A stretch of DNA of 64,000 bases from Psychrobacter cibarius (GCA_030686115.1 CP131612.1:620001-684000); one strand, 5' to 3'; positions 45,346 through 54,789 are shown, counted from the first letter of the stretch. Numbers and translations: made by a program. Notes: a model not told the origin generated them from the sequence alone.

Positions 45346-46203
45346 ATGAAAATTTTTTTTGTCAGAAGTATGAGTAAGGCTTTTACAGCCACTTTATTGA
45401 GTACAATCACGAGCATTGCCATCGCAGCGCCACTTGCGGCAATGGATGATTATGATTGGGTCGTCATGGAGACGCCTGTAGATCCTGCAACGTATAAGTA
45501 TGATTGCCATAACGACTACAAACATGAAACTTATGATGCGCTACAAAACTGTCTTTATAACTTGAGGGAAGATGCAGATAATGCGCTTAGTAAGCAATGG
45601 AATATCAGCGATAAAGTCTTTAGAGAGAGAAATGCCATTTATATCAAAGTCGCTAATCGGAAAAATCCACTAGTATTTGTTGACTACTCGAGCCCTTATG
45701 AGGAGGATTTCAATCCTTATTATTCGCTACAAGACTACGATAAATCACGGAAATTACTGACAATACATCAAAGATTTTATGAAGGAGAGAGCTTGACGCT
45801 AGTCAATTTAGCTACTGGGTTTTGGCAAGATTTTAGTCTCAGAAAGCTAAGTATCTCTCCTGATATGAGATATATAGTCGGTTTTGAAAGTGAAATGGGA
45901 GCGACGGAACACGTCAATATTTTGGAGCGACAAGATAGCGGTTACTATGAAGGCTACTATAAACAAGTCTATAGCAGTAGTGACGATTCAAAAAACTACG
46001 ACAATCATAAAAAGTTTTATCAAGCAGATAAAGCACAGCAGGTTTATGATAGCGAAATCTTTACTTGGGTAAATGGTGATAAGTTTTATGCAGATTCTTT
46101 TTATAAGTTGAATGAAGCGGATTCAGCGGCTTTTAGAGTACGATATACCTTTATTAAAAATGCCTCAACGGATAAGTGGCAACTGTATGAAGGTAGTAGG
46201 TAA
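45346..46203 (+). CDS. Secreted protein of unknown function, tandem family copy 1
   Basis: A 285-residue exported protein (276 or so if the internal ATG at 45370 is the start, which I consider equally possible). The signal peptide ends after IAAPLAA. The mature part begins DDYDWVV and contains two Cys (KYDCHND and QNCLYN), FRERNAIYIKVANRKNPLVFVDY near the centre, a Tyr/Asp-rich C-half and an ending FRVRYTFIKNASTDKWQ. I recognise no known domain. The two Cys could form a disulfide in the periplasm. It lies in a three-gene tandem array of paralogues. A terminator sits immediately upstream, so its expression may depend on read-through from the ABC exporter or on an internal promoter. Confidence 0.75.
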   Translation: MKIFFVRSMSKAFTATLLSTITSIAIAAPLAAMDDYDWVVMETPVDPATYKYDCHNDYKHETYDALQNCLYNLREDADNALSKQWNISDKVFRERNAIYIKVANRKNPLVFVDYSSPYEEDFNPYYSLQDYDKSRKLLTIHQRFYEGESLTLVNLATGFWQDFSLRKLSISPDMRYIVGFESEMGATEHVNILERQDSGYYEGYYKQVYSSSDDSKNYDNHKKFYQADKAQQVYDSEIFTWVNGDKFYADSFYKLNEADSAAFRVRYTFIKNASTDKWQLYEGSR

Positions 46204-47073
46204 ATGATCGCTATCTCTCATTGTATAAAGACGGCGTTGACTGTCGCGGGCCTATTTATATTGACCACAATAACAGCCTTAGATGCACAGGCAGCACCTT
46301 TAGCTTTAGAGCCATCGACAAATGAAGAGGTATGGATAAAAGTCCCTGCGCCTGTAGCCATAGACTGGTATGAAGACAGCTGTCGATACGATCATACTGA
46401 ATATCGAACGTTTAAAGATTATGAAAACTGTATTTTTAAATCGTTAGCCCAAGCTGATAATGCACAAAGCCGAAAATGGGGCTTGAGTGACCGCGTTATT
46501 CGAGAAAAAGATACCATTTATATTAATACACCCAACCATAAGCAGCCATTAGTATTTAAGGATTATCTTGAACCGTTTGAAGAGGAACATAGCGCTCACT
46601 ATGAATTGCAGTACTACGATAAAGTGCATCATTTATTACAGTTACTACATACTATGTATGAGACTCAAGCGACTGTCATTGTCGATTTAAACACAGGGCG
46701 CTGGCAAGAGCTGTATGCGTCCAATCTTAAGTTTTCTAGCGACATGAATCAAGTGGTAGGGTTTAATGGTAGGCAAGGTGTGACTAGAGATATTGTGATA
46801 TGGGAGCGTCAAAAAGCTAATAATGACGGAGGCTATGCAACGGTGTTTAGTAGTGATGAATTATATGAACAAGATTATGATAGTGACAAAAAACATGAGG
46901 TGTACGAAGCGCGAGATATCAGTTGGACAAGCGATAATAAAGTTAACGTTGATTTTTATTACAGAGTCAATCCCACTGACACGGTAGCATTTCGCGTGCG
47001 CTATATTTATGCGGCTGATAATAAAGAGGGTAAATGGCAGAGAGTTTTACCTGATGCTAATACCAACGATTAA
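46204..47073 (+). CDS. Secreted protein of unknown function, tandem family copy 2
   Basis: A 289-residue paralogue of copies 1 and 3. The signal peptide ends near LDAQAAPL. Shared features are two Cys at equivalent places (DSCRYD and ENCIFK), REKDTIYIN followed by PNHKQPLVFKDY, a LVDLNTG-like run and a C-terminal VAFRVRYIYA segment. The ATG follows the stop of copy 1 without a gap, with GTAGG upstream, so translation is probably coupled. No domain is recognised. The Asp/Tyr/Trp-rich mature sequence suggests a beta-rich exported protein. Confidence 0.8.
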   Translation: MIAISHCIKTALTVAGLFILTTITALDAQAAPLALEPSTNEEVWIKVPAPVAIDWYEDSCRYDHTEYRTFKDYENCIFKSLAQADNAQSRKWGLSDRVIREKDTIYINTPNHKQPLVFKDYLEPFEEEHSAHYELQYYDKVHHLLQLLHTMYETQATVIVDLNTGRWQELYASNLKFSSDMNQVVGFNGRQGVTRDIVIWERQKANNDGGYATVFSSDELYEQDYDSDKKHEVYEARDISWTSDNKVNVDFYYRVNPTDTVAFRVRYIYAADNKEGKWQRVLPDANTND

Positions 47074-47100
47074 AAAACAATAAAAAGGTCTAGCTCTCAT

Positions 47101-47931
47101 ATGCAAGTAACTCTACCAGTAGCCACTGAAATTCGCATCTGTATGACGAGTGCAATACTGCTAATGCTGTCAATGCCAGCACAAGCAGACCTGCCCCAAG
47201 CGACGACGGATGACTATGTTTGGAAAGTACTAGACCCAGCCAGAAAATCAGATTACTTTGATAATGAGTGTGAATACGACAGTTTGGTCTCTTATAGGAA
47301 ATGCCTTGAGATAAGCTTAGAGAAACATGATAACAAGCTTAGCGAAAAGTGGGGATTGGGCAACCGTGTTTCGAGAGAAAAAGATACGATATATATCAAA
47401 GTACCCAATCGAAGCTTACCGTTGGTTTTTCGTGATGAGCTGTTTGCTCCTGACGGCCAATCTCACTCTTATTTTTCACTATATGATTATGATGAAAAGA
47501 AACAACTGCTGTACTTGTTGAGAAGTTTTCCCGAAGTAGAAAGTACTGTACTTGTTAATCTCAAAACTGGATTTAGTCAAGAATTTGATGGTATCGATTT
47601 AAGTGTATCACCCAACAAAGAACGCATTACTACAGTAGAGGGTTATATAGATGAAGAAAATATTACGATTTGGCAAAAGCAGAAGGAGGGCGACTATCAG
47701 ATTGTTTACGAGAGTGACCCCAGCGAATTAAAAGCGCATTTGGATTCTTATCAAAATCGAGACCAGAGACATAGTTTTGAAAATGTAGATATTGAATGGC
47801 GAAGTAAGAATAGTGTTTTAATCGATTTTTATTATCTTATCAATGAAACCGATGATACAGGCTATCGAGTACGTTTTAGCTTGGTCAAAAATGCTAGTTC
47901 ATCAGAGTGGCAAATGATTCCCATAAAATAG
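47101..47931 (+). CDS. Secreted protein of unknown function, tandem family copy 3
   Basis: A 276-residue paralogue, the third in the array. The signal peptide ends in SMPAQADLP. It shares DDYVWKV, two Cys (NECEYD and RKCLEI), REKDTIYIKVPNRSLPLVF and a C-terminal YRVRFSLVKNASSSEWQ. The last phrase is closest to that of copy 1, which suggests duplications in more than one step. It starts 27 bases after copy 2 with AAGG upstream. No domain is recognised. Confidence 0.8.
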   Translation: MQVTLPVATEIRICMTSAILLMLSMPAQADLPQATTDDYVWKVLDPARKSDYFDNECEYDSLVSYRKCLEISLEKHDNKLSEKWGLGNRVSREKDTIYIKVPNRSLPLVFRDELFAPDGQSHSYFSLYDYDEKKQLLYLLRSFPEVESTVLVNLKTGFSQEFDGIDLSVSPNKERITTVEGYIDEENITIWQKQKEGDYQIVYESDPSELKAHLDSYQNRDQRHSFENVDIEWRSKNSVLIDFYYLINETDDTGYRVRFSLVKNASSSEWQMIPIK

Positions 47932-47994
47932 CCCATTGCTGTAAAATGACTGGTTTTTATTTCATTATATTTAAGCATGAAAGGTAAGTAACTT

Positions 47995-48870
47995 ATGAGT
48001 ATTCACGGTATCTTGGGTGAGCAAACCACTGACTATCCAACCGAGTATAGTCCAGAGACCTTGTATCCTATCGCTCGCAGTATGGGTCGCGATGTCATTG
48101 GCTGGCAAGACGATAAGTTAATGGTTGGCATCGATTGGTGGCAGGCATTTGAGATGTCTTGGTTAAATCAACAGGGTATCTCGCAGGTTGCGATAGCACG
48201 CTTTGGTATTCCAGCCAGCTCGCCATTTATCGTTGAGTCAAAGTCACTTAAGCTCTATCTAAACAGTATCAACTTTACTGAATTCGCTAGTTGGAATGAT
48301 GTGCAAGCGCTGATTGCTAAAGACTTATCAGCCTGTGTAAAAGCAGACGTGCAAGTTGAGTTGTTTGGCTTAAATGACGACTTGCATAATAAGACATCAG
48401 GATTATTGGTGGCTCAACCTGAGGGTGTTTGTATTGATGATGCCTTAGGAAATAGTACGGATAAAGTGGCATTGACGATGCACCCTGATGCGTCGCTATT
48501 GAGTGGTGATAAAACGGATGCTCATTCAGAAATCCACAGCGTGCAGCCCTATACTTTTTATTCTAATTTGCTACGTAGTAATTGTCCGGTGACCAATCAG
48601 CCAGATTGGGGCACGTTGGCGGTTTCGATTACCAGTAATAAAACAGTCGATGAGGCCGGAATGCTGCGTTACATCTTAAGTTTTCGTCAGCATAACGGTT
48701 TTCATGAGCAATGTGTGGAGCAGATATTTGCTGATTTGAGTCAATACTATGAGCCAAGTGAGCTGATGGTTCGCGCTTGGTATACACGCCGAGGCGGTAT
48801 CGATATCAACCCTTGTCGCGTCAGTGATATCCGCTTAATGCCACAGCCAAGCCGCTTGATTAGGCAGTAA
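47995..48870 (+). CDS. queF: NADPH-dependent 7-cyano-7-deazaguanine reductase QueF (long form)
   Basis: A 291-residue cytoplasmic enzyme that reduces preQ0 to preQ1 in queuosine synthesis. It is the two-domain, Vibrio-type QueF. The N-half carries the QueF motif ESKSLKLYLNSINFTEF near residues 82-98, and the C-half has the catalytic Cys in RSNCPVTNQPDWG near 198-210 and FHEQCVEQIF near 240. The length matches the long family (about 280 residues). I saw no preQ1 riboswitch in the short upstream spacer. It stands alone between the tandem array and an LprI-like gene. Confidence 0.96.
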   Translation: MSIHGILGEQTTDYPTEYSPETLYPIARSMGRDVIGWQDDKLMVGIDWWQAFEMSWLNQQGISQVAIARFGIPASSPFIVESKSLKLYLNSINFTEFASWNDVQALIAKDLSACVKADVQVELFGLNDDLHNKTSGLLVAQPEGVCIDDALGNSTDKVALTMHPDASLLSGDKTDAHSEIHSVQPYTFYSNLLRSNCPVTNQPDWGTLAVSITSNKTVDEAGMLRYILSFRQHNGFHEQCVEQIFADLSQYYEPSELMVRAWYTRRGGIDINPCRVSDIRLMPQPSRLIRQ

Positions 48871-48954
48871 ATAAATATTAATTTTTAGCTTTCATTGATG
48901 CGCGTTCTTTTCTATACTCAATAAACCTTATTTTATGAATATTGAGATGCAGTT

Positions 48955-49356
48955 ATGAAGTTAAAAACCAGCTTTTTAACTGCTCTAGGGACTGCTACTT
49001 TGTCTCTAGCTACCTTGCAGTTGGCACAGGCTGCATTTGTGGAAAATCAATATAACTGTGAAAATGCTTATATGGAAGTGGCTTATGATTGTGGTAACGA
49101 TGCGATTGTAGTCGAAAAAAATCGCCTTAATAAAATCTATATGAGCGTTTATCGTACTTTGAATAAGACACAACAACAGCAGTTGGATAAAGAACAGCGT
49201 ATATGGTTAAAGATTCGCAGCGATAAGTGTGATTTTGACTACGAAGGTCCAATGAATAATTCTGTGGTATACGCTCAGATTAGCGCTAATGTTTGCACCG
49301 CTAATGAAACACAGAAACGTAGTAAGGCGATTGCCAAAAAATATAATATCAAATAA
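48955..49356 (+). CDS. LprI-like (DUF1311) secreted protein, possible lysozyme inhibitor
   Basis: A 133-residue exported protein with a signal peptide ending AQAAF. Mature residues contain four Cys and the LprI pattern: YDCGNDAIVVEKNRLNKIY, a central DKEQRIWLKIRSDKCDF and ISANVC near the end. The DUF1311 fold is found in lysozyme inhibitors such as LprI of Mycobacterium, but many members have no known role. A basic tail ends the protein. A long bidirectional terminator separates it from convergent proS. Confidence 0.85.
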   Translation: MKLKTSFLTALGTATLSLATLQLAQAAFVENQYNCENAYMEVAYDCGNDAIVVEKNRLNKIYMSVYRTLNKTQQQQLDKEQRIWLKIRSDKCDFDYEGPMNNSVVYAQISANVCTANETQKRSKAIAKKYNIK

Positions 49357-49381
49357 CAATTTTCATTTTTTTAGAAGTAAA

Positions 49382-49418
49382 AAAAGCGCCTATCTTATTC
49401 ACTAAGATAGGCGCTTTT
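49382..49418. terminator. Bidirectional terminator between the LprI-like gene and proS
   Basis: AAAAGCGCCTATCTTA pairs with TAAGATAGGCGCTTTT around a 5-base loop, with A and T tracts on the two sides. It serves convergent genes. Confidence 0.9.
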
Positions 49419-49443
49419 TATGGTATAAGTTTTATGAATAAAA

Positions 49444-51162
49444 CTATTTGCCGCTTACTTTTGCCATGACTTCTTCACGGCTGAGCATTTGCTTTTCTGT
49501 CTCACGGCGATTGACGTATTCGTACTTGCCTTCAGCCAAGTTACGGTCTGAAACCACGATACGATGAGGAATACCAATCAATTCAAGATCAGCAAACTTG
49601 ACACCTGGACGCTCGTTACGATCATCAAGAAGCACATTGATGCCTTGTGCTTTTAACTCTTCATAGAGTGCCGTCGCTGTCTGCATGACGGTCTCTTCTT
49701 TTGACTTCATCGGTATGATAGCGACTTCAAAAGGAGCGATTGAATCATTAACCGTTGGCGTCTGTGGCCACATGATACCATTTTCGTCGTTGTTCTGTTC
49801 GATAGCAGCGGCAATGATACGGCTCACACCAATACCGTAGCAGCCCATCATTAGGGTCACAGGCTTACCATCTTCACCAGATACGGTAGCATTTAACGCT
49901 TGCGAGTACTTATCACCCAACTGGAAGATATGACCGACCTCGATACCACGTTTGATTTTTAGGCTGCCTTTACCATCAGGAGAAGGGTCGCCTTCCTGCA
50001 CATTTCGTACATCAACGACACGAGTAATGCTCGCATCACGCGCCCAGTTCATACCAGTGGTGTGTTTATTGACTTCATTGGCACCGCACACAAAGTCTGA
50101 CAAAGTTGCTGCCGAACGATCAACAAAGACAGGCATATCCAAATTAACGCCAATATAGCCTTTGTGCAGACCAGCAGCTTTCAGTTCTTCATCAGAAGCC
50201 ATTGTCAGCGGTACATTGGCCTCTTCGATTTTCTCAGCTTTGATCGTATTTAGCTGATGATCACCGCGTAATACGATAGCGATAAGCTGTGGCTCATCAT
50301 TTTCGGTATGACCATGGACGATTAACGTTTTGACCGTCGTTTCTAATGGTAAGCCTAAATGTTCAGCAACCATTTTACAGCTGGTCATATTTTCCGTCAG
50401 GACGTCTTCGCGCTCCATCTTCGGTGGCTGACGCTCAGCGGTGCTCACTGATTCGGCAAGCTCAACGTTGGCTGCATAATCAGAAGAATCAGAGAAGGCA
50501 ATATCATCTTCGCCGCTGTCTGCTAAGACATGAAATTCGTGTGAAGCAAAACCACCAATAGAACCAGTATCCGCTTGTACCGCACGGAAATCTAAACCCA
50601 AACGGGTAAAGATACGCGTATAAGCGTCATACATATCATGGTAAGTCTTGGCGAGTGAGGCTTGGTCAACGTGGAACGAATAAGCATCTTTCATGGTAAA
50701 TTCGCGTGCGCGCATCACACCAAAACGTGGACGAATCTCATCACGGAATTTGTTCTGAATTTGGAAAAATGTGATTGGTAGTTGTTTATAACTACGTAGC
50801 TCGCCTTGCGCCAGATTGGTGATGACTTCTTCATGTGTCGGACCTAACACAAAATCGCGATCATGACGGTCTTTGAAGCGCAATAGCTCAGGACCATAAT
50901 CGTTAAAGCGTCCGGTCGTTTGCCAAAGCTCGGCAGGCTGGGTCATCGGCATGAGCACTTCTTGTGCACCAACTTCTTGCATCTCTTCACGAACAATACG
51001 TTCGACTTTTTGCAAGATACGTAGCCCCATGGGCAACCAAATATATAACCCAGAAGCAATCTTTCGAATAAGACCGGCACGCACCATCAATTGGCTTGAG
51101 GCGATATCGGCATCACTTGGGGTTTCTTTTAGAGTGGCAAATAAAAATTGACTGGCTTTCAT
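49444..51162 (-). CDS. proS: Prolyl-tRNA synthetase (bacterial type with editing domain)
   Basis: A 572-residue class II synthetase that charges tRNA-Pro. Landmarks are [18 protein letters not shown] at the N-terminus, the motif 1/2 region with GPTHEEVIT and [33 protein letters not shown], the INS editing insertion near residues 225-390 and motif 3 with [11 protein letters not shown] near 444-454. The C-terminal anticodon-binding domain contains [18 protein letters not shown]. Length is typical for the bacterial form. Only a weak AAGG site lies upstream of the ATG at 51162. It is the last gene of its strand before a hairpin-rich non-coding region. Confidence 0.97.
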   Translation of the reverse strand: MKASQFLFATLKETPSDADIASSQLMVRAGLIRKIASGLYIWLPMGLRILQKVERIVREEMQEVGAQEVLMPMTQPAELWQTTGRFNDYGPELLRFKDRHDRDFVLGPTHEEVITNLAQGELRSYKQLPITFFQIQNKFRDEIRPRFGVMRAREFTMKDAYSFHVDQASLAKTYHDMYDAYTRIFTRLGLDFRAVQADTGSIGGFASHEFHVLADSGEDDIAFSDSSDYAANVELAESVSTAERQPPKMEREDVLTENMTSCKMVAEHLGLPLETTVKTLIVHGHTENDEPQLIAIVLRGDHQLNTIKAEKIEEANVPLTMASDEELKAAGLHKGYIGVNLDMPVFVDRSAATLSDFVCGANEVNKHTTGMNWARDASITRVVDVRNVQEGDPSPDGKGSLKIKRGIEVGHIFQLGDKYSQALNATVSGEDGKPVTLMMGCYGIGVSRIIAAAIEQNNDENGIMWPQTPTVNDSIAPFEVAIIPMKSKEETVMQTATALYEELKAQGINVLLDDRNERPGVKFADLELIGIPHRIVVSDRNLAEGKYEYVNRRETEKQMLSREEVMAKVSGK

Positions 51163-51731
51163 AAATAAAGCGTAACCTTATCAACGATAAAATAAATAAG
51201 AAATAGTAGGATATTGAGCGTGTGCTTTGATGGCCGACGCAAGCTTACCTTTGTATCACTTGGTAATAGTCTAGGACATGCCTAGCTAAAAAGTACTGCG
51301 ACAAACAGTACATGAATAGAAAGTGCGTTCATAAAACGCCTTACAAAAAGGCTGGAACTTTTCATTTTGCATTAAAACGTTGATGTTGGCAGCGTCATAC
51401 TTTACGCATAAAGACCAGAAAAATAGATGTACGCCAACATTTTGCTTATACAATCCGACTATGTTAGGTAAAGTTAGCCTAAGACGCAATGACTTTTTGT
51501 TTTTTCAGACAGAACGTGACTTAAACGTGACTTAAACGAGCAAATGAGGTCACTACAACTCGATTATTCACCAGTTTTTAGGGTATTTATAGTAAATGGT
51601 AGCGCTAGTCATTATGTAGCGTATTGGTAGTTATTACTTGAAGTTGCTGCTCAAAAGTAGCATTTATCATTTAGACAGTTATTTGTTATACGTTTAATAA
51701 AAATAAATGATAAAACTCTGAGGGTGTTTAT
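51163..51731. other. Hairpin-rich non-coding region between proS and the DUF4230 gene
   Basis: 569 bases with no gene I can support. Between 51271 and 51482 lie five short perfect inverted repeats: CTAGG-CCTAG, GTACTG-CAGTAC, GCCTT-AAGGC, ATGTTGGC-GCCAACAT and TTAGG-CCTAA. A tandem 11-base repeat (GTGACTTAAAC) occurs near 51516. It could be a structured leader of proS, a small RNA or debris of a mobile element. A minus-strand frame of 67 codons across it has no family resemblance. Confidence 0.5.
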
Positions 51732-52469
51732 ATGAATAATCCTGACAATCGATCTCCTGTTAATAATGATGCGACTAACTCACAAGCGAAAAAACCCATT
51801 GCGATGATGTCGTGGATGATACTGCTCATTAGTTTAGCAGCTATCGTCTTTGCTATTTATAGTGTGCAGAATATAACCAAGGAAGAGCCGATAGAAACCA
51901 TCACTCGTGAAGGCGTGGTCACACAAATCCAAAAATTGAATCGTTTGGAAACGGTGGCGTTTAGTGTCGATACCGTCATTACCAGTCAACGTCCTGGCAG
52001 TTGGATGAAGCTGTGGCAAGACGAGCAAAAGGGTTTGTTTATCGCGCGTGGACGAGTGGAGGCGGGGATTGATTTAAGTGCACTTACCCCTGAGATGGTA
52101 CAAGTGGTGCAGCCTGAAATTAACGTCGATGAGGTACAAGAAGCGGGTGCTAATACGCCAGTCTCAGTGATGCCGCAAATCAATATTACCATCCCACCAT
52201 CAGAGATATTTTCGGTTTATCTAGACGATATCGAGATTTATGATTGGCAGACTGGTGCTTTTGGCATGATGCAAGTCGATCCAAAAATATTGCAACAAGC
52301 GCAAAGTATGGCAAAAAAAGAAGTACTCGAACGCGCTTGTCGTGGTGATGTCATGAATATGGCACTAGAAAATGCGCAAACCCAACTGCAACAGCTATTT
52401 TCGTTAACTGGTGCAGTAGTGACGGTAACGACTCAAGGTGCAGGCGCGTGCAAGATGCCAGTAAAATAA
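51732..52469 (+). CDS. DUF4230-domain membrane-anchored protein
   Basis: A 245-residue protein with a cytoplasmic Asn/Asp-rich start, one transmembrane helix (MMSWMILLISLAAIVFAIY, about 25-43) and a periplasmic or extracellular domain. The DUF4230 pattern is visible: LNRLETVAFSVDTVI near 69-83, FIARGRVEAGIDLSAL near 104-119 and PPSEIFSVYLDDIEIYDW near 155-172. The family is widespread and its function is unknown. GAGGG precedes the ATG. A 53-residue membrane protein gene follows 169 bases later and may be co-expressed. Confidence 0.85.
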   Translation: MNNPDNRSPVNNDATNSQAKKPIAMMSWMILLISLAAIVFAIYSVQNITKEEPIETITREGVVTQIQKLNRLETVAFSVDTVITSQRPGSWMKLWQDEQKGLFIARGRVEAGIDLSALTPEMVQVVQPEINVDEVQEAGANTPVSVMPQINITIPPSEIFSVYLDDIEIYDWQTGAFGMMQVDPKILQQAQSMAKKEVLERACRGDVMNMALENAQTQLQQLFSLTGAVVTVTTQGAGACKMPVK

Positions 52470-52638
52470 TGCATACATAATTTTATTAGAGCCATAGACT
52501 AGATAATCATACATTAGCTTATTAATTGGAAACACTTAAAGTAACGCCATTTATATTGTATAGTAGAGCTTATCTATTATTCATAGTGAACTTATGAATT
52601 TCGTTGATAATATAACACTACATAAAAAGGTGGCGTAT

Positions 52639-52800
52639 ATGACAACTCTTAATAATAAACCGTCTTCTAAGCCTGAACGTCAGCTTAATAAGCGCCCTAA
52701 AGCAAAGGAGTCGCTTTCTTTTGCGACATGGGTGCTGTTAATTATAAGCTTCACTCTACTAGCCTATGCCTTATACATTATCCAAACTCGTATCTTGTAA
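52639..52800 (+). CDS. 53-residue single-pass membrane protein
   Basis: A small protein with a basic N-terminal half (KPSSKPERQLNKRPKAKES) and one transmembrane helix (WVLLIISFTLLAYALYII) near the C-terminus, ending QTRIL. AAAAGG lies before the ATG at 52639. An in-frame ATG 15 codons upstream lacks such a site. No family is recognised. Its position after the DUF4230 gene, which has a similar start (polar segment, then WMILLIS-type helix), may indicate a related or partner role. Confidence 0.7.
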   Translation: MTTLNNKPSSKPERQLNKRPKAKESLSFATWVLLIISFTLLAYALYIIQTRIL

Positions 52801-52893
52801 ACTCTAGCTGATACTAGTAAGGGTAGATAATGTAAGTAAGATGCCATAGCTGAAATTCTTAGTAAATTGAGGTTTTAGTGTTGATGTAATGCG

Positions 52894-54579
52894 TTACTGT
52901 TTTTTAAATTCAGCAATCACTAATTGGCGAGCCGCTTTATGTTCGACCATCGGTAATGGGTAATCAATATCAGCAAACTTACCGCCCTTTGTCAGTGCTT
53001 GACGCATTTTATCCTCGCTATGCAAGATGCTGGCAGGAATGGCTTTTAGCTCAGGCAGCCACGTCTTGATAAATTCGCCATCGGTATCGTGGGTTTTGGC
53101 TTGGCTAAAAGGGTTCATAATACGAAAGTAAGGTGCAGCATCGGTACCTGTTGAGGCGCTCCATTGCCAACCCCCATTATTGGACGAAAAGTCACCATCT
53201 ATCAGCTGCTGCATAAAGTAGCGCTCACCTAAGCGCCAATCAATCAATAAATCCTTGGTCAAAAACATCGCCGTGACCATCCGCAAGCGATTGTGCATAA
53301 AGCCCGTCGTATTCAGGCAGCGCATTGCCGCATCGACTAACGGCACGCCAGTTTTACCTATGCACCATGCTGCAAAATCGTCTTGATTGTATGACCAGTT
53401 AATTTTGACATCAGTCTCATGTTTATACGCTTGATGGCGAATCAGCTCGGGCTTATAGTCTAAAACATGACGATAAAAGTCACGCCAAGCCAGCTCGCTT
53501 ATCCAGCGGTTAATGTCATTATTATCAGTGTTGTCAAAGCTATCCCCGCTATCTAAGGTGTCTCCGTCATTCCCATGTAATTCTCCCAGTGCTTTGCTTA
53601 ATTGTAGGGTAGCTTGTAAGTAGCAAAGTCTGGGGCTGATTGCGCCAATAGTCAGGTAGGCAGATAGCTGACTGGTCGCATGTAAGCTTGGTACATCACG
53701 GCTCACATCGTAGTTATCAATATCATCAGCGATGAAGTCCTCTAAACGCTGGCACGCCGCCGTTTCGCCAGCAGGGTAGGCTGCCCGAGCGTGCTCAAGC
53801 TGTACGTCTATATCCATGGGCTCTAATAAACCAGCATTTTGCAGTGCCTTTTGATAATCTTCGACTACTTCTTTAGTTACTCTTTCTATATCTTCGATAG
53901 TAGCACTGGCGTTTGAGACTTCTAGTTTGACTTTAGTGTTGCCATTTATGGCGGATGCCTCATGCATTTGTATGGTGCTGATATCCAAGGTATGCCGCCA
54001 TTTTTTATAAAATGGGGTAAACACCTGATACATGCTGTCATCGTTCGTGGTGATGGTTTGTGGTGGCAAGATACATTGATCATGCCAGCGGACAAATTCT
54101 ATATCGTTGTTTGCAAGCTGTTTGGTTAATTGCTCATCACGCTTAATCTCATTGCCTTCGTACTCGTGATTTGCCATCACAGTGCTGATCTGGTTCGCGC
54201 TACAGATATCTAGCATCGCCTCAACACAGTCAGTAAAGCTTGGACAGAGCTGTACTGTTAAGTGGATATTTAATTGCGTTTGTAGGTCTTTTGCGAGGAT
54301 AGGCAAGGTGCGTGCGATATGGTCGAGCTGTGTCAGCGACATGTCATGGGCTTGCCATTGTTCAGGCGTCACGAAGTAAATAGCGCTTACTGAGGCGTTA
54401 TCCGCATTTGCCTGCTCGCAAAGCGCAGCTAGCGCGGTATTATCATGAACTCGCAGGTCACGACGAAACCACATTAAATAATGCTCTGGGTTTACGCTAT
54501 TGGCATCGTCGCTATTGTTGACGTTGCTTGTTTCGGTGCTATCTGTGTTATGAGACGTTTCCGCCGCCGTTTTAGACAT
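52894..54579 (-). CDS. phrB: Deoxyribodipyrimidine photolyase (class I CPD photolyase)
   Basis: A 561-residue FAD enzyme that splits cyclobutane pyrimidine dimers using blue light. The N-terminal antenna-binding domain begins YLMWFRRDLRVHDNTAL. The FAD domain shows LSAYLTIGAISPRLCY, ELAWRDFYRHVL, TGVPLVDAAMRCLNTTGFMH split over about 410-430 and SSNNGGWQWSASTGTDAAPYFRI near 474. The protein is longer than the 470-residue E. coli enzyme because of an Asp/Asn/Ser-rich insertion near residue 345 and an N-terminal polar extension of about 30 residues. GAGGG lies 11 bases before the ATG. It is divergent from trpF. Confidence 0.95.
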   Translation of the reverse strand: MSKTAAETSHNTDSTETSNVNNSDDANSVNPEHYLMWFRRDLRVHDNTALAALCEQANADNASVSAIYFVTPEQWQAHDMSLTQLDHIARTLPILAKDLQTQLNIHLTVQLCPSFTDCVEAMLDICSANQISTVMANHEYEGNEIKRDEQLTKQLANNDIEFVRWHDQCILPPQTITTNDDSMYQVFTPFYKKWRHTLDISTIQMHEASAINGNTKVKLEVSNASATIEDIERVTKEVVEDYQKALQNAGLLEPMDIDVQLEHARAAYPAGETAACQRLEDFIADDIDNYDVSRDVPSLHATSQLSAYLTIGAISPRLCYLQATLQLSKALGELHGNDGDTLDSGDSFDNTDNNDINRWISELAWRDFYRHVLDYKPELIRHQAYKHETDVKINWSYNQDDFAAWCIGKTGVPLVDAAMRCLNTTGFMHNRLRMVTAMFLTKDLLIDWRLGERYFMQQLIDGDFSSNNGGWQWSASTGTDAAPYFRIMNPFSQAKTHDTDGEFIKTWLPELKAIPASILHSEDKMRQALTKGGKFADIDYPLPMVEHKAARQLVIAEFKKQ

Positions 54580-54712
54580 TCAACTATCCCTCTATTAATC
54601 AATCGCAATCATAAACAAAACTGGTAATAAAAGTATGCTAGGATAAGTTTTTGGATGCAATGGATTTACCATTCAATTAACAAATCCTCATATTTACGCT
54701 TTAGCGTTGGCA

Positions 54713-54735
54713 ATTGACGTTTACTTGCCGTCAAT
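54713..54735. promoter_or_regulatory. Inverted repeat in the phrB-trpF intergenic region
   Basis: ATTGACG-9 nt-CGTCAAT, 55 bases before the trpF start. No T tract and no Trp-rich leader peptide accompany it, so attenuation is not supported. A binding site is possible. Confidence 0.3.
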
Positions 54736-54789
54736 GTAGCGAAGACAGTCTAATAATGTCGCACTAAGTGTTATATCTAAGGTCACATC

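Noticed and set aside
47932..47994. preQ1 riboswitch before queF
   Set aside because: The spacer is only 63 bases and shows no recognisable aptamer pattern.
51286..51489. 67-codon minus-strand reading frame in the region upstream of proS
   Set aside because: No ribosome binding site, no family resemblance, and it lies across several inverted repeats. More likely structured non-coding DNA.
54580..54789. trp attenuator before trpF
   Set aside because: No leader peptide with Trp codons and no terminator-antiterminator arrangement could be seen.
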